Assembly: GCA_002898295.1 (NCBI GenBank)
Contig: BEHX01000011.1
Location: 1-64,000 of the forward strand
DNA length: 64,000 nt
Source: a bacterium HR21
Lineage (GTDB): Bacteria > Bacteroidota > Ignavibacteria > Kapaibacteriales > HRBIN21
Reading direction: 5' to 3'
The notes below the pieces were generated by a model, which was given only the letters and a program-made list of their open reading frames with translations, was not told the origin of the DNA and did not search any database. Within the stretch, counting starts at the first letter, position 1. The number at the start of each line of letters is the position of its first letter. Positions 28,493-36,599 of this stretch are shown one piece after another. The position numbers and the translations under genes were made by a program.

Positions 28493-29496
28493 GTGCCGAG
28501 GAACGCCGCCGGCGCACAGAGGCAGTCAAGGATGCCGCTCGCCACTTAGGCTTTTGCGAAGTTGGCATTGCCCGGGCTGAGCCGCTGCACGAGGAGTTCG
28601 GGCGCTACCTGGCGTGGCTCGAACGCGGCTACCACGGCGCCATGGCTTATTTGGAACGGAACCTGGACCGCCGTGCCGATGTCCGGGCAATCCTCCCTGG
28701 TGCCCAGAGTGTGGTGGTGGTCGCGTACAACTACTACGTTCCGGCGGGGTATGAGGCGTTCGAACGCGAACCGCATCGCTACGGCAAAATCTCCCGCTAC
28801 GCCTGGGGGGAGGACTACCACGAAGTGCTCCGCCCGAAGCTGGAAGCTCTGGCGTTAGTCATCAGCCGCATTGTGCCGGGGGCCGAGAGTCGTATTGCCG
28901 TTGACACCAGCCCCGTTTTGGAGAAAGCCTGGGCGGTTCGTGCAGGGATTGGCTGGCAGGGCAAACATACCAACATCATTTCCCGGCGCTATGGGTCGTG
29001 GCTCTTCCTGGGGGTGGTCATCACCACGGCAGAGCTTGAGCCTGATACGCCCATGAAGGATTACTGCGGCAGCTGTACTGCGTGCCTGCGTGCGTGTCCG
29101 ACGGGCGCGCTCGTCGAGCCCTACGTTCTCGATGCCCGCCGCTGCCTCTCGTACTGGACCATCGAGACGAAGCCCGAGATGCCTATTCCGACGGAAATTG
29201 CCGAGCGCATGGAAGGCTGGATCTTCGGCTGTGACATCTGCCAGGAGGTCTGCCCCTGGAATCGCTTCCAGAAGCCAAGCCAGGACTCTGCCTTTGCGCC
29301 TCGGCAGGGAGAGACATGCCTGGAGCTGGATACCCTGCTGGCAATGACACCGGAGGAATTCCGTCAGCGCTTCCGCCGGAGCCCACTCAAGCGCCCCAAG
29401 TACGCTGGGCTTCGGCGGAATGCCCATGCCTGGAAAAGGGTTGTCTCACAAGCCGTTGCCCATGACGACGATGAGCCAGAACGCTCAGCACCATGA
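28483..29496 (+). CDS. queG: Epoxyqueuosine reductase
   Basis: HGAMAYLERNLDRRADVR; YCGSCTACLRACPTGAL; CLSYWTIE; FGCDICQEVCPWNRF. Confidence 0.95.
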   Translation: MGVSAEERRRRTEAVKDAARHLGFCEVGIARAEPLHEEFGRYLAWLERGYHGAMAYLERNLDRRADVRAILPGAQSVVVVAYNYYVPAGYEAFEREPHRYGKISRYAWGEDYHEVLRPKLEALALVISRIVPGAESRIAVDTSPVLEKAWAVRAGIGWQGKHTNIISRRYGSWLFLGVVITTAELEPDTPMKDYCGSCTACLRACPTGALVEPYVLDARRCLSYWTIETKPEMPIPTEIAERMEGWIFGCDICQEVCPWNRFQKPSQDSAFAPRQGETCLELDTLLAMTPEEFRQRFRRSPLKRPKYAGLRRNAHAWKRVVSQAVAHDDDEPERSAP

Positions 29497-30454
29497 GATT
29501 GCCATTATCGGGGCTGGACCTGCCGGCTTGACAGCAGCTCTCTACACAGCGCGGGCGCGTCTGGACACCGTGGTCTTCGAAGGACCCCAGCCCGGCGGAC
29601 AGTTGACAATTACGACCGAGGTAGAAAACTACCCCGGCTTCGAGCACGGCATCCAAGGACCGGAACTGATGGATATCTTCCGCCGACAGGCGCAGCGTTT
29701 CGGCGCGCGCTCCATCTACGAGACCATCGTTCGCGTGGACTTCCACCAGTACCCTTTCCTGCTCTGGTCGGATGCTGGTACCCTCTACAGTGCTGAGGCT
29801 GTCATCATTGCAACGGGTGCCTCAGCCAAGCGGCTCGGTGTTCCAGGCGAGGCGGAATACATGGGCTACGGTATCTCCGCCTGTGCGACGTGCGATGGGT
29901 TCTTCTTCCGGGACCAGCACGTCTACGTGGTCGGGGGCGGCGATACAGCGATGGAAGAGGCGCTCTTCCTGACTCGCTTTGCTCGACAGGTGACCATCAT
30001 TCACCGTCGGCAGGAGTTTCGGGCATCGAAGATCATGCAGGAGCGGGTGCGGAGCAACCCGAAAATTGATTTCCTGCTCGACACCGTCGTGGAGGAATTC
30101 CTCGGCGAGCAGCGCGATGGTGTCCGCCGCCTGACAGCAATCCGGGTCCGGAATGTCCGCACCGGGGAGCAGCGCGTAGTGCCTGCCGATGGGGTCTTCC
30201 TTGCCATTGGGCACCAGCCGAATACGGAGATTTTCCGGGGCTTCCTCGACATGGACGAGCAGGGCTATCTTGTGACCCAGCCGCGGAGCACCGCGACCAG
30301 CATTCCCGGCGTCTTTGCCTGTGGGGATGTGCAAGACAGGGTCTATCGGCAGGCGGTGACAGCCGCTGGCAGCGGCTGTATGGCAGCGCTGGATGCTGAA
30401 CGCTGGCTGGAAGCCCAGCGTCATGCTCGGGCACACATGGCACGCCTCGACTGA
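29471..30454 (+). CDS. trxB: Thioredoxin reductase
   Basis: IAIIGAGPAGLTAALYTARARL; ACATCDGFFFRDQHVYVVGGGDTAMEEALFLTRFA; GVFACGDVQDRVYRQAVTAAGSGCMAALDAERWL. Confidence 0.95.
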   Translation: MSQNAQHHEIAIIGAGPAGLTAALYTARARLDTVVFEGPQPGGQLTITTEVENYPGFEHGIQGPELMDIFRRQAQRFGARSIYETIVRVDFHQYPFLLWSDAGTLYSAEAVIIATGASAKRLGVPGEAEYMGYGISACATCDGFFFRDQHVYVVGGGDTAMEEALFLTRFARQVTIIHRRQEFRASKIMQERVRSNPKIDFLLDTVVEEFLGEQRDGVRRLTAIRVRNVRTGEQRVVPADGVFLAIGHQPNTEIFRGFLDMDEQGYLVTQPRSTATSIPGVFACGDVQDRVYRQAVTAAGSGCMAALDAERWLEAQRHARAHMARLD

Positions 30455-30460
30455 GACCGG

Positions 30461-31327
30461 CTACTGCCCATACCCCAGCGCCAGTGCCACGGCACCCCAG
30501 AGGGATGCCTCTGCACCGAAGACGCTCAGGCTCACCGCAGGCACTGGGACGAGCATGAGCTGCTCGTGTAAGCTTGCCACAACAATTGGCACGAGCCGTT
30601 CGGCAGCCGCGGCTGCTATGCTACCGCCGAGAACGATCCGCCGGGGAGCATAGAGCACGGCAATGTTCCGCAGTCCATGCCCCAAGATGCGCCCGATGCG
30701 CTCCCAGGTCTCTGCCGGGAGTTCTGCCGGAGAACATCCAAAGCGCTGCTGCAGAGCACGCCCGGAGATCAACGACTCCAGGCAGTTGGAAGCCCCGCAA
30801 GCGCAGCGCACAGGTTCGGAATCACCGAACTCGTTCGGCACAATTTGATGCCCCAACTCTGGATGCGCCCCTGAGGCTCCGCGGTAGAGTTGTCCGTCGA
30901 GCACCAGGGCTCCACCCACCCCAGTGCTGAGCGTGACGTAAACCAGCGGACTTTCCCGGACATTGCCCAAGTGCCACTCCCCGAGAGCAGCAGCGTCCGT
31001 ATCCACCTCAATGTGGCAGGGACAGCGGAAGCGTTCTTCCAGAAGCAGGCGGAGCGGGACATCCCGCCACTGTGGCTGATGCAGAGGGGAAACGGTTCCC
31101 CGACGGCGATCAATGGGTCCGCCGATGCTAACACCGATGGCGCGAATGTGAGCCCCTGCTGCCACTGTCTCGATGGCAGCCACAAGCTGCTGGAGCCCCT
31201 CTGAGAGCGCAGTCGGAGTTGGGAAGCGCTGGCGTTGCACCTCCCGTCCGGTCTCATCGCAGGCAACAACCAGGGTTTTCGTGCCCCCGATATCAGCACC
31301 GATGAAGACCTCTACTCCACCAGCCAT
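30461..31327 (-). CDS. ROK-family sugar kinase / glucokinase-like
   Basis: FIGADIGGTKTLVVACDETG; VDTDAAALGEWHLG; GHQIVPNEFGDSEPVRCACGASNCLESLISG. Confidence 0.9.
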   Translation of the reverse strand: MAGGVEVFIGADIGGTKTLVVACDETGREVQRQRFPTPTALSEGLQQLVAAIETVAAGAHIRAIGVSIGGPIDRRRGTVSPLHQPQWRDVPLRLLLEERFRCPCHIEVDTDAAALGEWHLGNVRESPLVYVTLSTGVGGALVLDGQLYRGASGAHPELGHQIVPNEFGDSEPVRCACGASNCLESLISGRALQQRFGCSPAELPAETWERIGRILGHGLRNIAVLYAPRRIVLGGSIAAAAAERLVPIVVASLHEQLMLVPVPAVSLSVFGAEASLWGAVALALGYGQ

Positions 31328-33189
31328 CGAGTGATGTGGAAGGCGAGGAAGCTGAGACCATAGGCCAGCGCAAACGTATACGCGAATGCCAGTCCCACCC
31401 AGCCCCATGAACCGCTTTCCCGGCGCAGCACTGCCATAGTCGAGATGCACTGCAGGGCGTAGACATAGAAGACCAGCACGCTGAGGGCAACCGGCAGCGG
31501 GAAAGTCTGTGCGAGAACCTCTCGCAGCGTGCTCTCCGCCGCTTCGACATCAATGGCGTAGAGCTGCCCCATGAAGGAGACGAACACCTCCCGGGCAGCA
31601 AAGCTCCCCAGGAGGGCAATGGTAGTTTTCCAGTCGAAGCCCAGCGGAGCGAAGAGAGGCTGTATGAGCCGCCCGAGCTGCCCTGCCAGCGAGCCTTCCA
31701 GCTGCAACCGCTGTGCCTCCAGCGGAGGAGTCCCCGGCGGAATCGCAACGGGAGGAAGCTCCGTCAATGCCCACAAGACAATGGAGAGAGCCAAGATGAT
31801 GGTGCCCGCTGTGCGGAGAAACTCCCGCCCACTACTCCAGGCTCGCCCGACTACATTCCGCCATGTGGGGAGCCGGTATGGAGGAAACTCCACCACGAAC
31901 GGCGTCTTCGCCCCGCGCAGGACAGTGTGGCGGAGAATCCACGCAACGCCGAGCCCAGTTACGGCTCCGAGCGCGTATAGACCCATCATCACGAGTGCTT
32001 GCAGCGAGAAGATGCCACCGATGTACACTGCCGGAACCGTTGCCGCAACCAGCAGTGTGTAGATAGGCAATCGCGCCGAGCAGGTCATCAGGGGAATGAT
32101 GAGCATTGTCGCTAGCCGCTCCTGCCGGGATGGGATGACGCGGGTGGAGAGAATTGCCGGAATAGCGCAGGCAAATCCGCCCAGAATGGGCAGGAATGCC
32201 CGTCCCTGCAGTCCAAAAGCACCCAGCAGGCGGTCTACCAAGAATGCCGCACGAGCAAGGTAGCCGGAATCTTCCAACACCGTCAGCACGACGTAGAGCA
32301 GCACGATTTGCGGCAGAAAGACCACAACGGAACCCACCCCTCCGAGAATGCCGTGGGTGAGGAAGTTCCGCCCTACCCCAGCAGGCAGCCACGCTTCCAG
32401 CGCGTGTTGCAGCCACCCAATGGCAGCCTCGATGGCATCCATAGCAGGCTGGGCAACGGTGAAGATGGTCTGGAAGAAGAGCAGCATCACGAGCCCAAAT
32501 ACGAGCAGCCCGGAGACCGGATGGAGCACAATGCGATCGATCCGCTCGGAGCGGTGGTCGGGTTCGGGAAAACGCAGGACGTGCGCGGCAAGCTCTGTTG
32601 CCCAGCGGTATCGCTCCTCCGGAGGAGCCCCCGGAGGCAACGACAGCAAAGGAATACCCCACGGTTCCCAGGAGAGGAGCGAGCGGCGTACCTCTTCTAC
32701 CCCGATGCCCCGGCGCCCGACAACGGTGAAGACGGGAATTCCGAGCCGGTGCTCTAGCCCCTCAGCATCGAGGACTCCGCCCCGGGCTTTCAGTTCGTCA
32801 ATCATCGTCACAACGAGCGCAGTAGGGCGCTGCAGCAGCGCAATCCACGAAATCAGCACCAGCCCTCGCTCAAGCTGTGTCCCATCGACAACCACAAGGA
32901 TGCGGTCGGCTTTCGGTGCTTTGGGGAGTTCGCCCTGGAGGAAGGACACAGCTAAGCGCTCGTCTTCGGTCTTCGGGGAGAGGCTGTAGATCCCAGGCAG
33001 GTCAACCAGCGTCACGCGGACTCCGTCTTGCTCGAGCGCTCCTAGGAAGGGCTCAATAGTCACCCCGGGATAGTTCGCTGTGCGCTGCCGCAGCCCCGTC
33101 AGAGCATTGAACAACGTGGATTTGCCACTGTTCGGCAATCCGACTAGGGCAACAGTACGCTGGGCTGCTTCAGTGGCTGCCGTTGCCAT
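31312..33189 (-). CDS. feoB: Ferrous iron transport protein B
   Basis: VALVGLPNSGKSTLFNALTGLRQRTANYPGVTIEPFLG; LVDLPGIYSLSP; ARAAFLVDRLLGAFGLQGRAFLPILGGFACAIPAILSTR; SFAAREVFVSFMGQLYA. Confidence 0.96.
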   Translation of the reverse strand: MATAATEAAQRTVALVGLPNSGKSTLFNALTGLRQRTANYPGVTIEPFLGALEQDGVRVTLVDLPGIYSLSPKTEDERLAVSFLQGELPKAPKADRILVVVDGTQLERGLVLISWIALLQRPTALVVTMIDELKARGGVLDAEGLEHRLGIPVFTVVGRRGIGVEEVRRSLLSWEPWGIPLLSLPPGAPPEERYRWATELAAHVLRFPEPDHRSERIDRIVLHPVSGLLVFGLVMLLFFQTIFTVAQPAMDAIEAAIGWLQHALEAWLPAGVGRNFLTHGILGGVGSVVVFLPQIVLLYVVLTVLEDSGYLARAAFLVDRLLGAFGLQGRAFLPILGGFACAIPAILSTRVIPSRQERLATMLIIPLMTCSARLPIYTLLVAATVPAVYIGGIFSLQALVMMGLYALGAVTGLGVAWILRHTVLRGAKTPFVVEFPPYRLPTWRNVVGRAWSSGREFLRTAGTIILALSIVLWALTELPPVAIPPGTPPLEAQRLQLEGSLAGQLGRLIQPLFAPLGFDWKTTIALLGSFAAREVFVSFMGQLYAIDVEAAESTLREVLAQTFPLPVALSVLVFYVYALQCISTMAVLRRESGSWGWVGLAFAYTFALAYGLSFLAFHITRWLVE

Positions 33190-33421
33190 TGGGGATGAGC
33201 ACGTAAATGGTGGCTGCTTCCTCAGCCCGGACCCCAATCCGGAGCCCGCGACACTCAACCTCGAAGCTCCCCCCGAGTGGAGCCCGCCGCCGCACAACCA
33301 GAACGGTCCCGAGCGTGAACCCTAACTCCCGGAAGCGCTCAATGGCAAAATCTTCCCCCGCATACCCGGCAACAATGACCGGGCGGTGCAGAGGAGCCTC
33401 AGAGAGCGGGATAGGTGCCAT
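33170..33421 (-). CDS. feoA: Ferrous iron transport protein A (FeoA)
   Basis: Small SH3-like protein: FAIERFRELGFTLGTVLVVRRRAPLGGSFEVECRGLRIGVRAEEAATIYV; overlaps the feoB start. Confidence 0.85.
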   Translation of the reverse strand: MAPIPLSEAPLHRPVIVAGYAGEDFAIERFRELGFTLGTVLVVRRRAPLGGSFEVECRGLRIGVRAEEAATIYVLIPNGNGSH

Positions 33422-33449
33422 GGAGGAAACGGGCAACTTGGACCAGGTA

Positions 33450-33457
33450 CAAATTTA
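33450..33457 (-). promoter_or_regulatory. TAAATTTG promoter-like box upstream of feoAB
   Basis: Plus caaattta = minus TAAATTTG, 29 nt upstream of the feoA start at 33421; TTG on the minus strand about 21 nt further upstream. Confidence 0.4.
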
Positions 33458-33537
33458 GCGCTTCCTTCGTGCTGCTGCCAACGACGAACGAGAGGAAGCG
33501 ACAGGTATGCGTGGCAGCAGATGTGTAATTTTGCATT

Positions 33538-33610
33538 GCTCCCTTAGCTCAGCTGGAAGAGCAGCGGACTCTTAATCCGCGGGTCGGGGGTTCGAATCCC
33601 CCAGGGAGCA
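33538..33610 (+). tRNA. tRNA-Lys (CTT)
   Basis: GCTCCCTTAGCTCAGCTGGAAGAGCAGCGGACTCTTAATCCGCGGGTCGGGGGTTCGAATCCCCCAGGGAGCA: 7-bp acceptor stem, D/anticodon/T arms, anticodon CTT at 33571-33573; 3' CCA not encoded. Confidence 0.97.
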
Positions 33611-33635
33611 CCGCAGAGGGAAGGAGGGAAGCCAC

Positions 33636-33905
33636 ATGGTACGGCAGACTGTCCCACGGGGCAGAGGCACCAAGTCGCCGATATGGACGTTCCCGCTGGG
33701 GAAGCGGAACTGGCGCATCATTGGGCTGGGGCTTGCTCTCTTGGTGGTAGGCTATGGCTTGATGAGCATTGGCATTTTTACCCGCTACGACAACCCGATT
33801 GCGATGGTCGTCGCGCCGCTGGTCCTGGTGGTAGCGTATTTGGTGATTGTCCCCGCCGGTATTCTCACGCGCTCGAAAGGCTCTTCGCCGGGCGCATCCC
33901 AATGA
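33636..33905 (+). CDS. Small two-TM protein (DUF3098-like)
   Basis: FPLGKRNWRIIGLGLALLVVGYGLMSIGIFTRYDNPIAMVVAPLVLVVAYLVIVPAGIL; AGGAGG 8 nt upstream of ATG. Confidence 0.7.
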   Translation: MVRQTVPRGRGTKSPIWTFPLGKRNWRIIGLGLALLVVGYGLMSIGIFTRYDNPIAMVVAPLVLVVAYLVIVPAGILTRSKGSSPGASQ

Positions 33906-34614
33906 AGGCGACCATTCGTCCGGCGGCAGAGCCATCGCGACGGAAGGAGTGGTAGCGCGGGTCGCCGATCGTACATCCGGGGGAGTGTTCGATAGCGCTC
34001 TCCGGGATGCCCAGCCGGAGGAGGCGACGGTGAAGTTCGCCGCGGAGGTCCAGGCGGAAGAATTCCCGATCGAGTCGGAAGGCACTCTCGGGGAAGAGTT
34101 GCGCGACGTCTTCCCGGACCACATAGCGTTCGACGGAGGCACAGGGCGACAGGTACACCCGTAGCCTGTCTGGGTTACAGCCATGACGGAGCAATTCTTC
34201 AACGCCGGTTTCCACAATCCCGGCAGCAATTCCCCGCCAGCCGGCGTGGAGAGCGGCAATCAGAGGAGGCTCCAGAGAGGCAAGCAGGACAGCACAGCAG
34301 TCCGCAATGCGGACGCAGAGGAAGAGCCCCGGGGTTGCGGTGATCATCCCGTCGCTCTCCTCTGGGGGACTTGTGGGTCCGACCCAGCGAACGCGGGTGC
34401 CGTGGACTTGGTACTGGAACTTGAGGGCATGCCATGGGACTCCCAGCATTGCCGCCAGCAGTTCCGTTTCAGCACTTGGCGAGGAGAATACATCGATGGA
34501 GAACCCGCGGGGCGGGAAACGTTCGGCTGCTCGCAGGGTAACCCCAGCGAGGATCCAGGGTGGGAAAATCCGGGGCAGCTCCAGGGGGAGAGAGGCTACC
34601 ATGGCTTTGAGCAT
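33865..34614 (-). CDS. pgeF: YfiH/PgeF-type laccase-domain purine nucleosidase/polyphenol oxidase
   Basis: VHGTRV; SDGMITATPGLFLCVRIADCCAVLLA; IAALHAGWRGIAAGIVE; SPCASVERYVV. Confidence 0.88.
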   Translation of the reverse strand: MLKAMVASLPLELPRIFPPWILAGVTLRAAERFPPRGFSIDVFSSPSAETELLAAMLGVPWHALKFQYQVHGTRVRWVGPTSPPEESDGMITATPGLFLCVRIADCCAVLLASLEPPLIAALHAGWRGIAAGIVETGVEELLRHGCNPDRLRVYLSPCASVERYVVREDVAQLFPESAFRLDREFFRLDLRGELHRRLLRLGIPESAIEHSPGCTIGDPRYHSFRRDGSAAGRMVAFIGMRPAKSLSSA

Positions 34615-34722
34615 CTATACCCCGGCGGTTGCTCCACCGAGGGAGAGAGACGTGGAGAGCGCAGAGGTTTTGTAGGGAAGCCCTATTTTCGCTCCGCTCG
34701 TATTGGGCTTGGAGGAGCCGGC

Positions 34723-36174
34723 ATGGAGCGCAGAGCAAATTTCATCGGCGGGAGTTTCTGTGAGCCGCTCGGAGGTCAGTATATGGAAAAGCGTGATCCA
34801 GCAACGGGGCAGAGCTTCGCGCTGGTCCCGGCATCCGATGAGCAGGATATTGCCGCAGCGGTGGAGGCAGCGCGGCAGGCATTCCCGCAGTGGGCGGCGT
34901 TGCCGTCGGAGGAGCGTGCCCGGCTCCTTTTGCGTCTTGCCGATATCGTGGAGCAGCATCTGGAGGAGTTGGCCTTGGCAGAGTCGCGCGATACGGGCAA
35001 GCCACTGTGGCTTGCCCGGCAGCTGGATATTCCGCGGGCGGTGCGCAATTTCCGCTTCTTCGCCACGGGACTTTTGCATCTGTCTTCGGAAGCATATCGG
35101 GGGGATGGGGACATTTTCAGCTATACGCTCCGGCAGCCCCTCGGGGTAGTAGGCTGTATTTCTCCATGGAATCTGCCGCTCTACCTGTTGACCTGGAAAG
35201 TCGCTCCGGCATTGGCGGCGGGCAATTGCGTGGTGGCGAAGCCCTCGGAGCTGACCCCGACCACTGCACAGATGCTGGCACAGCTGGCCTGCCAGGCGGG
35301 ATTGCCTGCCGGTGTCCTCAACGTCGTCCATGGGGATGGTCCTCGAGCGGGAGCAGCCCTCGTGGCGCATCCCGAAGTGCGCGCTCTTTCCTTTACTGGC
35401 GGAACCCGCACGGGCGCCGAAATTGCTCGGATTGCGGCGCCGATGTTCAAGAAGCTCACGCTCGAGCTGGGTGGGAAAAATCCCTTCATCCTCTTTGCCG
35501 ATTGCCATTTCGAGCGCGCTGTTGCAGAAGCTCTCCGCGCGGCGTTCTCCAACCAGGGGCAGATCTGCCTGTGTGGTTCCCGGATCCTGGTCCATCGTCC
35601 GCTCTACGAGCGTTTCCGGCAGGAGTTTGTTGCTCGTGTGCGGGCACTCCGCGTCGGCGATCCGCTGGAGCCCACAACCCAGCAGGGTGCCTTGATTTCG
35701 GAAGCCCATCTGCAGAAGGTGCTCGCCTACATTGAGCTGGCACAGCAGGAAGGCGGACGCATCCTCTGCGGAGGGGAGCGCCTCCGGCTGGAAGGACGCT
35801 GCCGCAATGGGTACTTCGTTGCTCCAACAGTCATCGAAGGGCTCGCCCCGGAATGCCGGGTCAATCAGGAGGAGATTTTCGGACCGGTCGTCACGCTCAT
35901 CCCATTCGACACAGAGGAGGAAGCGATCGCTTACGCGAACAGCGTCCCCTATGGGCTAGCTGCCAGCATCTGGACGGAGAATCTTGCCCGTGCGCACCGT
36001 GTCGCGGAAGCCCTGCAGGCGGGAGTTGTCTGGGTCAACTGCTGGATGGTGCGGGATTTGCGCACCCCTTTCGGGGGAGTCAAGCAGTCGGGATTGGGAC
36101 GAGAAGGTGGCTGGGAAGCGTTCCACTTCTTCACCGAACCGAAGAGTGTGACACTGGCTCTCTGGCGGGACTGA
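34723..36174 (+). CDS. Aldehyde dehydrogenase, (amino/hydroxy)muconic semialdehyde dehydrogenase-like
   Basis: GVVGCISPWNLPLYLLTWKVAPALAAGNCVVAKPSELTP; SFTGGTRTGAEI; KLTLELGGKNPFI; FSNQGQICLCGSRI; FGPVVTLIPF; TPFGGVKQSGLGREGG. Confidence 0.9.
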   Translation: MERRANFIGGSFCEPLGGQYMEKRDPATGQSFALVPASDEQDIAAAVEAARQAFPQWAALPSEERARLLLRLADIVEQHLEELALAESRDTGKPLWLARQLDIPRAVRNFRFFATGLLHLSSEAYRGDGDIFSYTLRQPLGVVGCISPWNLPLYLLTWKVAPALAAGNCVVAKPSELTPTTAQMLAQLACQAGLPAGVLNVVHGDGPRAGAALVAHPEVRALSFTGGTRTGAEIARIAAPMFKKLTLELGGKNPFILFADCHFERAVAEALRAAFSNQGQICLCGSRILVHRPLYERFRQEFVARVRALRVGDPLEPTTQQGALISEAHLQKVLAYIELAQQEGGRILCGGERLRLEGRCRNGYFVAPTVIEGLAPECRVNQEEIFGPVVTLIPFDTEEEAIAYANSVPYGLAASIWTENLARAHRVAEALQAGVVWVNCWMVRDLRTPFGGVKQSGLGREGGWEAFHFFTEPKSVTLALWRD

Positions 36175-36176
36175 CA

Positions 36177-36599
36177 ATGCGGCGTGTCATCATTGCGACG
36201 GATGCAGCTGAGCCGGTTGGACCATACCCGCACGCGGTGCAAGTGGGCAACTGGCTCTTTCTGTCCGGCATTGGACCGCGCCGGCGAGGGAGTACCGAGA
36301 TCCCCGGTGTGCTCCGCGACAGAGAGGGGCGCATCATCGGCTACGACTTCGAGACCCAGTGCCATGCTACCTTTGCCAATGTTGGGGCGATTCTCCGTGC
36401 TGCCGGTGCCCGGTGGGAAGATGTGGTAGATGTGACGGCATTCCTGACCAATCTGGAGCGGGATTTTGCGACCTTCAACCGCATCTATGCCCAGTACCTG
36501 GGACATGTGCAAGCATGCCGGACGACGGTAGAGGTGCAGCGTCTCCCGACCCCAATTGCCATCGAGCTGAAGTGCATCGCGTACGTGGAGGGGCAATGA
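36177..36599 (+). CDS. RidA/YjgF-family protein, 2-aminomuconate deaminase-like
   Basis: AEPVGPYPHAVQVGNWLFLSGIGPRRRGSTEIPGVLRD...FANVGAILRAAGARWEDVVDVTAFLTNL...TTVEVQRLPTPIAIELKCIAY. Confidence 0.8.
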   Translation: MRRVIIATDAAEPVGPYPHAVQVGNWLFLSGIGPRRRGSTEIPGVLRDREGRIIGYDFETQCHATFANVGAILRAAGARWEDVVDVTAFLTNLERDFATFNRIYAQYLGHVQACRTTVEVQRLPTPIAIELKCIAYVEGQ

